The translations under genes were made by a program, and so were the position numbers. A stretch of 64,000 bases of DNA from Pseudomonas sp. DY-1 (GTDB lineage: Bacteria > Pseudomonadota > Gammaproteobacteria > Pseudomonadales > Pseudomonadaceae), in the NCBI RefSeq assembly GCF_003626975.1, contig NZ_CP032616.1:5494001-5558000 (forward strand), written 5' to 3'. Positions within the stretch are counted from its first letter, which is position 1; every line of letters begins with the position of its first letter. Below are positions 1 through 8,723 of this stretch, in pieces. The notes under the pieces are model-generated. The model ran no database searches. It was not told the origin of the DNA and worked only from the letters and a program-made list of their open reading frames with translations.

Positions 1-2197
1 TCAACTGGTTCTGCCCGGCGTTCAGCAGCAGGGCGATGGCCATGTAGAAACGCTGCAAGGTCTGGACTATGGCGCGGGCCAGCAGGGTCAGCAGGACGAA
101 TTGCCGCGAGCTTGGTGCCGGACGCACGTAGATGTCGCCTTCCACCTTGAGCAGGTCCTGCTCGACGAAGGCGGCCAGCCATTGGTCCACCACGCTTTCC
201 AGTTCGCCCGCGTCCCAGCGGATGAACAGTTCGGCTTGCAGATAGGGATAGAGCGCGCGGGTATAGCGCAGGATCTGCTCGCGGCTCATGCGCGCACTGC
301 TCTGGAAGAAGCACGCGAGCAATGCCGGCAAAGCGAAAACGTGGAGGACGTTGTTGCGGTAGTAGGTCATGAGGACGGCGTTCTGCTCGTCCAGATAGAG
401 GATCTTGCCCAACGCGTCTTTCTGCTCGGCCAGCAGGTTCATGCTCTGCACGTACTGGATCAGCGCCTGGCCGTCGCCTTCCGGCAAAGTCGCATGGGGT
501 GAATAGGGAACGGCTCGAAGCAGCGCCAGGTAAAGGTCGAGCACACGGGTGAGGGCACGCTCATCCAGAGCCAGGCGGCTAGTGGAAAGCAACGCCAGGG
601 CCACCAGGTTGACTGGATTGATCGCCGCCGCGTCGTTGAGGTGGCGGGCGATGCGCACGGCGAGCTGGTTGGTGGTGTCGTTGAGCCATGCCGGGCGGAA
701 CTGCGGGCCCAGTTCCTGAGCACGCCAGTCCGGTTGCTGCTGGTCGAGGAATTCAGCCAGCTTGATCGGCTCGCCAAAATTCACCGCCACAGAGCCGAAA
801 CGCAGCTTGAGGGCGCTGATGACCTTGAAGATGTCGAAGATGGATTCCTTCTTCTTGCTCGCGCCGCGCAGTTCGCCCAGGTAGGTACGGCCTTCCAGTA
901 CGCGCTCGTAGCCGATGTAGACCGGCACGAAAACGATGGGCAGGCGCGAGGAGCGCAGGAAGCTGCGCAGGGTGATGGCGAGCATGCCGGTTTTCGGATG
1001 CAGCATGCGCCCGGTGCGCGAGCGCCCGCCCTCGACGAAGTACTCCACCGGGAAACCGCGGCTGAAGAGGGTGTGCAGGTACTCGTTGAATACTGCGGTG
1101 TACAGCGGGTTGCCCTTGAACGTACGACGCATGAAGAATGCGCCGCCACGGCGCAGCAGGCCGCCGATGACCGGCATGTTGAGGTTGATGCCGGCGGCGA
1201 TGTGCGGTGGCGTCAGGCCATTGCGGAACAGCAGGTAGGACAGCAGCAGGTAGTCGATATGGCTGCGGTGGCAGGGCACATAGATGACTTCGTGACCATG
1301 CACGATCTCCTGCACCTGCTCGATGTGGTTGACCTTGATGCCCTCGTACAGCTTGTTCCAGAACCAGGACAGCACCACTTCAAGGAAGCGGATGGCGGTA
1401 TAGGCGAAGTCCGAAGCGATCTCGTTGCCGTACTTGAGCGCCTGGGCTTCGGCAATGGCCAGGCTGATCTTCTCGCGCTCAGCCTCTTCGGCGATGGCCT
1501 GGCGCACAAGCGGGCCGCGCACCAGGCCCTTGACCAGATTGCGGCGGTGGGAAAGGTCGGGACCGATGACAGCGGTCTTCTGGTTGCGGAAGTGCACCCG
1601 CAGGATGCGGTTGACCATGCGCAGCGTGCGCTCCGGGCCCTTGTCCTGCTCCACCAGCTCGCGCAGGTGGATCGGTGCGGAGAACTGCACGCGGGTCTTG
1701 CGCCCGAGAATGAGGATGCTGACCAGCTTGCGCAGGCGACCGGTCACCGCCCAGCTATCGGCGAACAGCAGTTTCCAAGGGCTGGTTTCACGGTCGGGCG
1801 ACTGGCCCCAGAACACCGTCACCGGGATGATCTGCGCGTCTTCCACAGCCTGTCGCTCGATCGCGCCCAGTACCCGCACCAGCGTAGGGGAGGCGGCGCG
1901 TTTGTCCTGGCCGCCGAGCCAGCCAGGCTCTGGCGACAGGTAGAAGAACGCTGCCGGCTCCATCAGGTCGCCCACCCCCACAGGCAGTACCGGGCGCGGC
2001 AGGCCGGCCTTGGTGCATTCCCGATCCACCACCGCCAGATCGCTGGCCGACGGTTGTTGCAGGACGTAGAACACCGGCTTGCTGCGGTCGAGCTTCAGGG
2101 TGAAGGCCGATTGGTTGATGGTTTCCGAACGTACCCACAGGTAGAGCAGGCGGCGCAGGGCACCAAAGGCAAGGCGGCGGAAGGGGGAGCGGGTCAT
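1..2197 (-). CDS. plsB: Glycerol-3-phosphate 1-O-acyltransferase, C terminus cut by window edge
   Basis: PlsB transfers an acyl chain from acyl-ACP or acyl-CoA to the sn-1 position of glycerol-3-phosphate at the inner membrane, the first step of phospholipid synthesis. About 732 codons are present with no stop before base 1; family members are a little over 800 residues, so the C terminus lies outside. The acyltransferase signature HRSHID (catalytic His about residue 310, Asp about 315) is visible, followed by the [17 protein letters not shown] and VPVYIGYE blocks expected of glycerolipid acyltransferases. The ATG at 2197 opens [10 protein letters not shown]. It is transcribed away from the ABC operon that starts at 2428, leaving a 230-bp divergent promoter region. 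Confidence 0.97.
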   Translation of the reverse strand, partial: MTRSPFRRLAFGALRRLLYLWVRSETINQSAFTLKLDRSKPVFYVLQQPSASDLAVVDRECTKAGLPRPVLPVGVGDLMEPAAFFYLSPEPGWLGGQDKRAASPTLVRVLGAIERQAVEDAQIIPVTVFWGQSPDRETSPWKLLFADSWAVTGRLRKLVSILILGRKTRVQFSAPIHLRELVEQDKGPERTLRMVNRILRVHFRNQKTAVIGPDLSHRRNLVKGLVRGPLVRQAIAEEAEREKISLAIAEAQALKYGNEIASDFAYTAIRFLEVVLSWFWNKLYEGIKVNHIEQVQEIVHGHEVIYVPCHRSHIDYLLLSYLLFRNGLTPPHIAAGINLNMPVIGGLLRRGGAFFMRRTFKGNPLYTAVFNEYLHTLFSRGFPVEYFVEGGRSRTGRMLHPKTGMLAITLRSFLRSSRLPIVFVPVYIGYERVLEGRTYLGELRGASKKKESIFDIFKVISALKLRFGSVAVNFGEPIKLAEFLDQQQPDWRAQELGPQFRPAWLNDTTNQLAVRIARHLNDAAAINPVNLVALALLSTSRLALDERALTRVLDLYLALLRAVPYSPHATLPEGDGQALIQYVQSMNLLAEQKDALGKILYLDEQNAVLMTYYRNNVLHVFALPALLACFFQSSARMSREQILRYTRALYPYLQAELFIRWDAGELESVVDQWLAAFVEQDLLKVEGDIYVRPAPSSRQFVLLTLLARAIVQTLQRFYMAIALLLNAGQNQL

Positions 2198-2329
2198 GGC
2201 GGGGTAATGCTGTGAAACGAGCAATTGCTCGGGGCGGCTAGTTTGCCGTATTCGCCGCCGGGTCGCAAAAAGGCGCGGGCCGTCGATTTAGCCCGAATAA
2301 TCCTGCAACTTTTCGCGCAAATGGCTGTC

Positions 2330-2367
2330 TTGCAATGCCGGCGGATCACTCCTTATAGTCCGCCGGC
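2330..2367 (+). promoter_or_regulatory. Candidate sigma-70 promoter with an overlapping inverted repeat
   Basis: TTGCAA at 2330-2335 and TATAGT at 2354-2359 are separated by 18 bp, a plausible -35/-10 pair for the ABC operon. The inverted repeat GCCGGCGGA (2337-2345) / TCCGCCGGC (2359-2367) lies across the spacer and the -10 box, so a protein bound there would block polymerase. It could instead be a hairpin ending a transcript. The remainder of 2198-2427 shows no further feature I can support. Confidence 0.4.
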
Positions 2368-2427
2368 GTTTTGCAAGGCCCCGGTGGCCAGCATGGCCAG
2401 GGGCTGCTCCCTACGGGACTAAAGGCC

Positions 2428-3351
2428 ATGATCGAGATAACAAATCTGACTAAGCGCTTCGCGCAGCATACTGCCGTGGATAACCTGTCCTTCAGCGTCG
2501 CACCTGGGGAGGTGCTGGGGTTCCTTGGCCCCAATGGCGCAGGCAAGTCCACCACCATGAAGATGCTTACCGGCTTCCTTGCTCCTACTGCCGGTAGCGC
2601 CAGCATCTTTGGCTTCGATATCCAGACCCAGACCCTGAAGGCCCAGCGGGAAATCGGCTACCTGCCGGAAGGCGCTCCCTGCTATGGCGATATGACGGTG
2701 CGTGGCTTTCTCGAGTTCATTGCCGAAGTACGTGGCTTCCGTGGTGTCGAGAAGAAGTCCCGCGTGGCTCGCGCCGTAGGACAGGTAGAGCTGGACAACG
2801 TCCTCGGCCAATCCATCGAAACGCTCTCCAAGGGCTACAAACGTCGTGTCGGCCTGGCCCAGGCGATCCTCCACGACCCGCGCGCGCTGATCCTCGACGA
2901 GCCCACCGATGGCCTCGATCCGAACCAGAAGCACCAGGTGCGTCAACTGATCCAGAGCCTGGCTCGGGACAAGATCGTGATCATCTCTACCCACATCCTC
3001 GAAGAGGTCGCCGCAGTCTGCACCCGTGCGCTGGTGATCGCCTCCGGCAAGGTGGTGGCTGACGGCACGCCGTTCGAGCTGGAGAGCCGCTCGCGTTATC
3101 ACCAGGCCGTCACCCTCGTGGCCGAGGAGCCTCTGGACATGCTGGCGCTGGCGGTGCTTCCGGGTGTCGCTGGCATCGAGGAGAACGCCATACAGGGCGG
3201 CCTGACCATCCTGGCCAAGCCGGGCGAAGTGATCTTCCCGCAGGTGAACCAACTGATTCACCAGCGGGGTTGGAAAGTGAAGGAGCTGGACGTGGAGCGC
3301 GGTCGTCTCGACGAAGTATTCCGCCGACTGACCCGAGGAGAAGCGGCATGA
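2428..3351 (+). CDS. ABC transporter ATP-binding protein, GldA-like
   Basis: This is the 307-residue nucleotide-binding subunit of an ABC exporter-type system. Visible motifs are Walker A GPNGAGKST (residues 34-42), signature LSKGY, Walker B ILDEP followed by the D-loop, and the H-loop in IISTHILEE. The C-terminal extension of about 90 residues is typical of drug/gliding-type ATPases (GldA, CcmA, NatA). I chose the ATG at 2428 because it begins directly with the conserved MIEITNLTKRF; the reading frame continues upstream to 2371 without family similarity. The stop overlaps the permease start (ATGA), so the two are translationally coupled. The substrate is unknown. Confidence 0.9.
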   Translation: MIEITNLTKRFAQHTAVDNLSFSVAPGEVLGFLGPNGAGKSTTMKMLTGFLAPTAGSASIFGFDIQTQTLKAQREIGYLPEGAPCYGDMTVRGFLEFIAEVRGFRGVEKKSRVARAVGQVELDNVLGQSIETLSKGYKRRVGLAQAILHDPRALILDEPTDGLDPNQKHQVRQLIQSLARDKIVIISTHILEEVAAVCTRALVIASGKVVADGTPFELESRSRYHQAVTLVAEEPLDMLALAVLPGVAGIEENAIQGGLTILAKPGEVIFPQVNQLIHQRGWKVKELDVERGRLDEVFRRLTRGEAA

Positions 3352-4082
3352 GGCAGTTGCCGGTGATTTTCAAACGCGAGCTGGCGAGCTACTTCGCAAC
3401 GCCGCTGGCCTATGTGTTCATCGTGATCTTCCTGGTGCTCTCCGGGGTCTTCACCTTCTATCTGGGCGGTTTCTACGAAAGTGGCCAGGCGAGCCTTGCG
3501 CCGTTCTTCAACTTCCATCCGTGGCTGTACCTGTTCCTCGTTCCCGCCATCGCCATGCGACTCTGGGCCGAGGAGCGCAAGTCCGGCTCCATCGAGCTGC
3601 TGATGACCCTGCCGATCACCCGCTTCGAGGCGGTCACCGGCAAGTTCCTCGCGGCCTGGGCCTTCTCTGGACTGGCGCTGCTGCTGACCTTCCCGATGGT
3701 GATCACGGTCAACTACCTGGGCGAACCGGACAATGGCGCCATCATCACCGGCTACATCGGTAGCTGGCTGCTTGCCGGTGCCTTCCTCGCCATTGGTTCG
3801 TGCATGTCGGCGCTGGCGAAGAACCAGGTGATCGCCTTCATTCTCGCCGTCAGCGTCTGCTTCCTGTTCATCGTCAGCGGCTTCCCGCTGGTGCTGGACG
3901 CCTTCAGCGCCTGGGCACCGCAGTGGCTGCTGGATGCCGTGGCTTCGCTGAGTTTCCTGACCCGTTTCGATGCCATCAGCAAGGGCGTGATCGATCTGCG
4001 TGACCTGCTCTACTTCGTCACCCTGATCGCGGCCTGGCTGGCTGCCACCGCTGTGGTGGTCGATCTGAAGAAGGCCGACTGA
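3348..4082 (+). CDS. ABC transporter permease, GldF-like (ABC-2 family)
   Basis: A 244-residue integral membrane protein with about six hydrophobic segments (roughly residues 20-40, 60-80, 105-130, 140-165, 170-195 and 215-240). The stretch LWAEERKSGSIELLMTLPIT is the hallmark of the Gld/Nos-type ABC-2 permeases. It overlaps the ATPase gene by 4 bp and is followed 2 bp later by the GldG-like gene, so the three form one unit. Unlike Bacteroidetes, pseudomonads do not glide with this machinery, so the gliding-derived name reflects only family membership. Confidence 0.88.
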   Translation: MRQLPVIFKRELASYFATPLAYVFIVIFLVLSGVFTFYLGGFYESGQASLAPFFNFHPWLYLFLVPAIAMRLWAEERKSGSIELLMTLPITRFEAVTGKFLAAWAFSGLALLLTFPMVITVNYLGEPDNGAIITGYIGSWLLAGAFLAIGSCMSALAKNQVIAFILAVSVCFLFIVSGFPLVLDAFSAWAPQWLLDAVASLSFLTRFDAISKGVIDLRDLLYFVTLIAAWLAATAVVVDLKKAD

Positions 4083-4084
4083 AC

Positions 4085-5920
4085 ATGAAAAGAATGATGT
4101 ATTCCGGCGCCGGACTGCTGCTCATCGCCCTGGCTTTCCTTGCCTTCAACATGCTCGCCGGCCTGACCCTGACCAACGCGCGGGTCGATCTCACCGAGCA
4201 GAAGCTCTACACCATTTCTGACGGTACGAAGCAGATCCTTGGCGAGATCGACGAGCCGATCAACCTGTACTTTTTCTACTCCGACAAGTCCGCCAAGGAC
4301 CTGGTCGTGCTGCGCAACTACGCCCGCCGCGTAGAGGAGATGCTGAAAGCCTACGAGCGCGCCGCCGACGGCAAGATCAAGTTGCACGTCATCGATCCCG
4401 AGCCCTTCTCCGAGGACGAGGACAAGGCCGCCGAGTTCGGCCTTCAGGCCGTGCCGTTGCAACAGGGGGGCGACCAGATCTATTTCGGCCTGGCAGGCAC
4501 AAACGGAGTGGATGACACCCAGATCATTCCGTTCTTCCCGCTGGACCAGGAGGAGTTCCTCGAATACGAGGTCAGCCGCCTGGTGCAAAGCCTGGCCAAG
4601 CCGGAGCGCCCGGTGGTGGGGATTCTCTCCGGTCTGAAGCTCAATGGCGGCTTCGACATGATGACCCGTCAGCCGACCCAGCCCTGGATGGTGATGGAGG
4701 AAGTTCGCCAACTGTTCCAGATCGAGAGCCTGAAGAGTGATATCGACCAGATTCCCGAGAAGGTCTCTGTATTACTGCTGGTGCATCCGAAGAACCTGCC
4801 ACAGCAGACCCAATACGCCATCGACCAGTTCGTCCTGCGTGGAGGCAAGCTGCTGGCCTTCGTGGACCCTTGGAGCGAAGCGGACAGCGGCATGGAAATG
4901 CCGGGTGAGCCGGGCGGGGACAAGTCGTCTGACCTGGACGCGCTGTTCAAGGCCTGGGGACTGCAGATGGTGCCGGGCAAGGTGCTGGGGGACGGTGCCA
5001 ATGCGATGTCCGTCAGCGTGGGCCAGGACAAGCCGCCGGCGCGCCATGCCGCCTGGCTCAACCTGCCAAGGCATAGCCTTGATCAGAACGATGTCAGTAC
5101 CGCCGGCCTGGAGAACATCACCGTGGCCACCGCTGGCATCCTCAAACCGCTGGATGGCGCCAAGACCCATTTTGTGCCGCTGATCCAGAGTTCCGAGTAC
5201 TCCATGCCCTTCGACGTGCAACGCTTCGGAATGCTCGCGGATCCCGAAGAATTGATTCGTGAGCTCAAGCCGACCGGCCAGCGCTACACCGTGGCCGCGC
5301 GGATCAGTGGGCCGGCAGAATCGGCTTTCCCTGAGGGTATCGAAGGTCGCAAGGACGGCCTGAAGTCCGCCGAGAACATCAACGTGATCGCCGTCGCCGA
5401 CACTGACATCCTCAGCGACCGTATGTGGGTGCAGGTGCAGGACTTCTTTGGCCAGCGCGTACCGCAACCCTGGGCCGACAACTCGGGCTTCGCCATCAAC
5501 GCGCTGGACAACCTGGCCGGCTCCGATGCACTGATCAGCGTACGTTCCCGCGGCCGCTACAGCCGCCCGTTTGACGTAGTGGAGAAGCTCCAGCGCGATG
5601 CCGAGGTCAAGTTCCGCGAGCAGGAGCAGGAACTCCAGCAGCGCCTGGCGGACACTGAGCAGAAGCTGGCCTCGCTGCAGCAGAACCAGGACCCTGCCAA
5701 GGCCCTGGAACTGACTCCGGAACAGCAGGCGGCGCTGCAACAGTTCGTCCAGGAAAAGCTGCGCATTCGCAAGGAACTTCGCGATGTGCGCTTCCAGCTC
5801 AACGCCAGCATCGAAGACCTGGGGCGCACCCTGAAATTCATCAACATCGCCCTGGTGCCGCTGGTGCTGACCCTGGGTGTGCTGGTGCTGTGGTTCTGGC
5901 GCCGCCAGCGCAAGGCCTGA
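4085..5920 (+). CDS. GldG-like ABC transporter auxiliary protein
   Basis: A 611-residue membrane-anchored protein. An N-terminal transmembrane segment (about residues 8-28) is followed by a large presumably periplasmic region beginning VDLTEQKLYTISDGTKQIL, the opening characteristic of the GldG/ABC-transporter auxiliary family. Near the C terminus is a Gln/Glu-rich coiled coil (about residues 508-575), then a second transmembrane helix (about 585-603) ending in basic RRQRKA. It sits between the permease and a DUF4340 protein. The likely role is a partner domain of the transporter handling an envelope substrate; this is inference. Confidence 0.85.
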   Translation: MKRMMYSGAGLLLIALAFLAFNMLAGLTLTNARVDLTEQKLYTISDGTKQILGEIDEPINLYFFYSDKSAKDLVVLRNYARRVEEMLKAYERAADGKIKLHVIDPEPFSEDEDKAAEFGLQAVPLQQGGDQIYFGLAGTNGVDDTQIIPFFPLDQEEFLEYEVSRLVQSLAKPERPVVGILSGLKLNGGFDMMTRQPTQPWMVMEEVRQLFQIESLKSDIDQIPEKVSVLLLVHPKNLPQQTQYAIDQFVLRGGKLLAFVDPWSEADSGMEMPGEPGGDKSSDLDALFKAWGLQMVPGKVLGDGANAMSVSVGQDKPPARHAAWLNLPRHSLDQNDVSTAGLENITVATAGILKPLDGAKTHFVPLIQSSEYSMPFDVQRFGMLADPEELIRELKPTGQRYTVAARISGPAESAFPEGIEGRKDGLKSAENINVIAVADTDILSDRMWVQVQDFFGQRVPQPWADNSGFAINALDNLAGSDALISVRSRGRYSRPFDVVEKLQRDAEVKFREQEQELQQRLADTEQKLASLQQNQDPAKALELTPEQQAALQQFVQEKLRIRKELRDVRFQLNASIEDLGRTLKFINIALVPLVLTLGVLVLWFWRRQRKA

Positions 5921-5930
5921 GGGAGACACA

Positions 5931-6926
5931 ATGGGACACAAAGGTCTGATCGTTCTTGCGTTGCTGGCCGCCGGTCTTGGCACCGCCTATGTCATTCAAC
6001 ACGACAGCTCGCGGCCCCAACCGCAGCCGACCGGTGTCACACGCGAGCTGCTGTTACCTGCGCTGCAAGGCAGGCTGGCGAGCGTGTCCGCCCTTGACGT
6101 GCAAATACCTGGGCAGCCGGATCTGCGACTGGCGCGCAAGGATGGCCTCTGGGTACTACCGGCCAAGGCCGACTACCCAGCGGCCGGACTGCCCGTGGCG
6201 ACTCTGCTGCGGGCGCTGGCAGATGCGCGCAAGGTGGAGGCCAAGACTGCCAATCCGGAGTTGCATGGCCGGGTCGGCCTCGCTGACAAGGGAAGCGCCG
6301 AGGAACAGGGAACGAGGATCAAGCTGGAGCGCGGTGGCGAGCCCCCGTTGGAGCTTCTCGTGGGAAAACCGGCGCAACAGGGCAACGGTCAGTTGGTGCG
6401 TCTCTACGGCGACAATCAGGTCTGGCTGATCGACCAGGCCATCACGTTGCCTGCGAACGAACTCGGCTGGCTGGATCGTCGGGTGGCCGGCATTCCGTTC
6501 GCCAGCGTGAGGCAGGTGGAAATCACCTATCCGAGTGGCAACCGCCTGACTGTCTATCGCGATACGGCCGAAGAACCCAACCTCAAGCTCAAGCAACTGC
6601 CCAAGGGGCGCAGGCTGGCCTTTGATGCTGCGGCCAATGGCATGGCGACGCTGTTCGCTGGCCTCGAGTTCGCCGACAACGCGCCCTTGGCGCAAGTGCA
6701 GTTCAAGGGCAAGCCGATGCTTCAGTTCAGTCTTTCCACCTTCGATGGTGGAGAGCTTCGCGGCGAGGTCTTCAGTCAGGGCGAGCAGGCCTGGATGGTT
6801 CTGAAGGACAAGAAGAAACTTGTCGATGAGCAAGTGCCGGGCAAACTGGATTGGGCCTATCGGCTGGAACCATTCCAATATCAGGCATTGGCCAAGAAGC
6901 TCGAGGATGTACTTGCGGCCAAGTAG
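5931..6926 (+). CDS. DUF4340 domain-containing envelope protein
   Basis: A 331-residue protein with an N-terminal hydrophobic signal/anchor (about residues 5-20) and a soluble remainder matching the DUF4340 pattern, with repeated domains of the form 'DVQIPGQPDLRLARKDGLWVL' shortened here and 'VWLIDQAITLP'. DUF4340 proteins regularly follow GldG-like genes, which fits the 10-bp gap from that gene. The start at 5931 follows a GGGAG ribosome site. It ends the operon; no strong terminator was found immediately downstream. Molecular function is unknown. Confidence 0.8.
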   Translation: MGHKGLIVLALLAAGLGTAYVIQHDSSRPQPQPTGVTRELLLPALQGRLASVSALDVQIPGQPDLRLARKDGLWVLPAKADYPAAGLPVATLLRALADARKVEAKTANPELHGRVGLADKGSAEEQGTRIKLERGGEPPLELLVGKPAQQGNGQLVRLYGDNQVWLIDQAITLPANELGWLDRRVAGIPFASVRQVEITYPSGNRLTVYRDTAEEPNLKLKQLPKGRRLAFDAAANGMATLFAGLEFADNAPLAQVQFKGKPMLQFSLSTFDGGELRGEVFSQGEQAWMVLKDKKKLVDEQVPGKLDWAYRLEPFQYQALAKKLEDVLAAK

Positions 6927-7252
6927 TGCAAGTTGTTGAGGGGGCGGTAAATCGGACAATAGCCAGTTCATTTCCGCCTATCCTTATGCCCCATTTTGTA
7001 CTTCCAAAGAGCCAAAAAAGGGCGCCCAGCCCGCGTGGCACGGCCATTCTGCACTGTCATAAAAAAGTGCTTTTCAGCGCGAACTCTTGTCGTATACTCC
7101 GGTCGCGGTCAAAAAAAGAACGCCATTCGAAGTAGCCGCTCCAAGCTTGATTCGGCCGGGGTCGGATATAACAAGAAGAACGTCTTTGTCGTACCGTCGA
7201 AACCCCCACCAAAGGGGGTAAACAACAAAATTGTGAGTTGGAGAGAGCAGTA
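6927..7252 (+). promoter_or_regulatory. Long leader and promoter region of the cold-shock gene
   Basis: This 326-bp gap holds no gene I can support. A promoter-like pair TTTTCA (7071-7076) and TATACT (7093-7098) with a 16-bp spacer would give a leader of about 150 nt before the cold-shock start codon. Inside the leader is a hairpin ACCCCC-accaaa-GGGGGT (7202-7219), followed by an unstructured A-rich stretch and the GGAGAG ribosome site at 7240-7245. Long structured leaders that refold with temperature are known for csp mRNAs; that this one does so is inference. Confidence 0.5.
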
Positions 7253-7462
7253 ATGGCTGATCGTGAGGTCGGAACCGTCAAGTGGTTCAATGACGCCAAG
7301 GGCTATGGTTTCATTCAGCGCGAAAGCGGTCCTGATGTATTCGTTCACTACCGCGCTATCCGCGGCGAGGGCCACCGCTCTCTGCTGGAAGGCCAGAAGG
7401 TAGAGTTTTCCGTGATCCAGGGTCAGAAAGGCCTGCAGGCGGAAGACGTCGCCAAGGTCTGA
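7253..7462 (+). CDS. Cold-shock domain protein, CspA family
   Basis: A 69-residue single cold-shock domain, the normal size for the family. The RNA-binding motifs RNP1 (KGYGFI) and RNP2 (VFVHY) are intact and the protein opens [14 protein letters not shown]. Such proteins bind single-stranded RNA or DNA in the cytoplasm and act as RNA chaperones or antiterminators. It is a single-gene transcript with its own promoter-like sequence and a strong terminator just after the stop. Whether it is cold-induced or constitutive cannot be told from sequence. Confidence 0.95.
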   Translation: MADREVGTVKWFNDAKGYGFIQRESGPDVFVHYRAIRGEGHRSLLEGQKVEFSVIQGQKGLQAEDVAKV

Positions 7463-7471
7463 GGCTCAAAA

Positions 7472-7506
7472 ACAAAAGGCCCGTCAGTGACGGGCCTTTT
7501 GTTTTC
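7472..7506. terminator. Bidirectional rho-independent terminator
   Basis: AAAAGGCCCGTCA / TGACGGGCCTTTT forms a symmetrical hairpin with T-runs on both strands, so it can end the cold-shock transcript from the left and the minus-strand operon (7536-9862) from the right. Confidence 0.9.
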
Positions 7507-7535
7507 TGCGAATCCTGCACCGGGCGGCCGAAAAT

Positions 7536-7907
7536 TCATTCGGTGCGCCAGATGATCTCCTGCTCGCCTTCCGCATTAACCTTGATCCAGCGGTCGGCAT
7601 CCTCCTCGCCCTGTACTTCCTGCCAACCACCTGGCGCGCAGCGGATTTCCACTCCGAGAGCCGCGAAGGCCGCGCGGGCACAACCCAGATCGTCCTCCCA
7701 AGGCGTTGTGTCGCTTTCCAGGTAGAGGCTGTTCCACTTGCCCACGGCCTTCGGTAGCCAGGTCACGGGAATGTTCCCTGCCAGGCATTTGAAGGTCTGC
7801 CCCTTCTGCTGCCAGGGCGTGCATGAGCCCAGCGCCTCGTTGAGCCAGACGGTGACGGCGTCCTGGTCGGCGTCCTTGAGGTAGATCTCGATATCGGGTT
7901 GGCGCAT
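7536..7907 (-). CDS. Conserved hypothetical acidic protein
   Basis: A 123-residue cytoplasmic-looking protein with no signal peptide or membrane segment. It is acidic and rich in Trp (about seven) and contains CTPWQQKGQTFKC near the N terminus and a charged C-terminal half ending IIWRTE. I recognise no catalytic motif. It follows rlmA by 9 bp on the minus strand and so is probably cotranscribed with dapE and rlmA. I recall a similar protein in the same place between a cold-shock gene and rlmA in other pseudomonads, which supports it being real. No function is assigned. Confidence 0.75.
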   Translation of the reverse strand: MRQPDIEIYLKDADQDAVTVWLNEALGSCTPWQQKGQTFKCLAGNIPVTWLPKAVGKWNSLYLESDTTPWEDDLGCARAAFAALGVEIRCAPGGWQEVQGEEDADRWIKVNAEGEQEIIWRTE

Positions 7908-7916
7908 GGGGACTCC

Positions 7917-8723
7917 CTAGATTCGTTCGATCCAATCGTAGCGGATTGAAACCGTGACCTCGAATGGTGCCGACACTACTGCCTCACGGCGCTCGGCATT
8001 GGCGCGCCAGCCGTGGGGGGTCATCGCCAGCAGGTCGGCGCGGGCGTCTGCTTCGTCCAGTTGCAGGCGATAGGTCAAGTTTTCGCTGTGGGCCAGGCGC
8101 ATGCCAGCAGGGATCTGCGCCAGGTGCTTCTGGTCGTCGTAGTCGCGCACTTCGTCATAGAGCTTCTCGCGCAACTCCAGCAGGTGCTCACGAGTTGGCC
8201 CCATTCGCAGCAGGCCACCACCTGGAGAAAGCAGGCGCAGCGCTTCCTGCCAGTCCAGCGGGCTGAAGACGCTGGCGAGCAACTGGCAACTGGCATCGGC
8301 CAGGGGCACGCGCGCCATGCTCGCCACCAGCCAGTGCAGCTGCGGTGCGCGGCGACAGGCGCGTTTGACCGCCTCGCGGGAGATGTCCAGGGCATAGCCG
8401 TCGGTGGCGGGAAGGGCCATCGCCAGTTGGCTGGTGTAATAGCCCTCGCCACAACCGATATCCAGCCAGCGCTCCGGATCCCGTTCGGCGGCCAGGGCGG
8501 CCAATCGGCTGGCGAGCGGTGCATAGTGGCCGCCATTGAGGAAGCGTCGGCGTGCCTCGACCATGGTGGCGTTGTCGCCCGGATCGCGGCTGTTCTTGTG
8601 TTGCACTGGCAGCAGGTTGTAGTAGCCCTGGCGGGCGCGGTCGAAGCTGTGGTTCGCCGGGCACGCCAGGCCCTGGTCGCGGGCGCTCAGCGCGCCCTGG
8701 CAGAGGGGGCAGATGAGCGTCAT
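7917..8723 (-). CDS. rlmA: 23S rRNA (guanine-745-N1)-methyltransferase
   Basis: RlmA (RrmA) methylates G745 in helix 35 of 23S rRNA using S-adenosylmethionine. The 268-residue protein begins with the diagnostic zinc site, Cys5, Cys8, Cys21 and His25, followed by the [10 protein letters not shown] block; the SAM-binding motif [13 protein letters not shown] lies near residue 90. Its start overlaps the dapE stop by ATGA, so it is coupled to dapE. A related family member (TlrB) methylates G748 and confers macrolide resistance in actinomycetes, but the Gram-negative context points to RlmA. Confidence 0.93.
   Translation of the reverse strand: MTLICPLCQGALSARDQGLACPANHSFDRARQGYYNLLPVQHKNSRDPGDNATMVEARRRFLNGGHYAPLASRLAALAAERDPERWLDIGCGEGYYTSQLAMALPATDGYALDISREAVKRACRRAPQLHWLVASMARVPLADASCQLLASVFSPLDWQEALRLLSPGGGLLRMGPTREHLLELREKLYDEVRDYDDQKHLAQIPAGMRLAHSENLTYRLQLDEADARADLLAMTPHGWRANAERREAVVSAPFEVTVSIRYDWIERI

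Noticed and set aside
641..2215. 524-codon plus-strand frame opposite plsB
   Set aside because: The minus strand encodes PlsB with the HRSHID motif and a good start; the plus frame has no recognisable domain.
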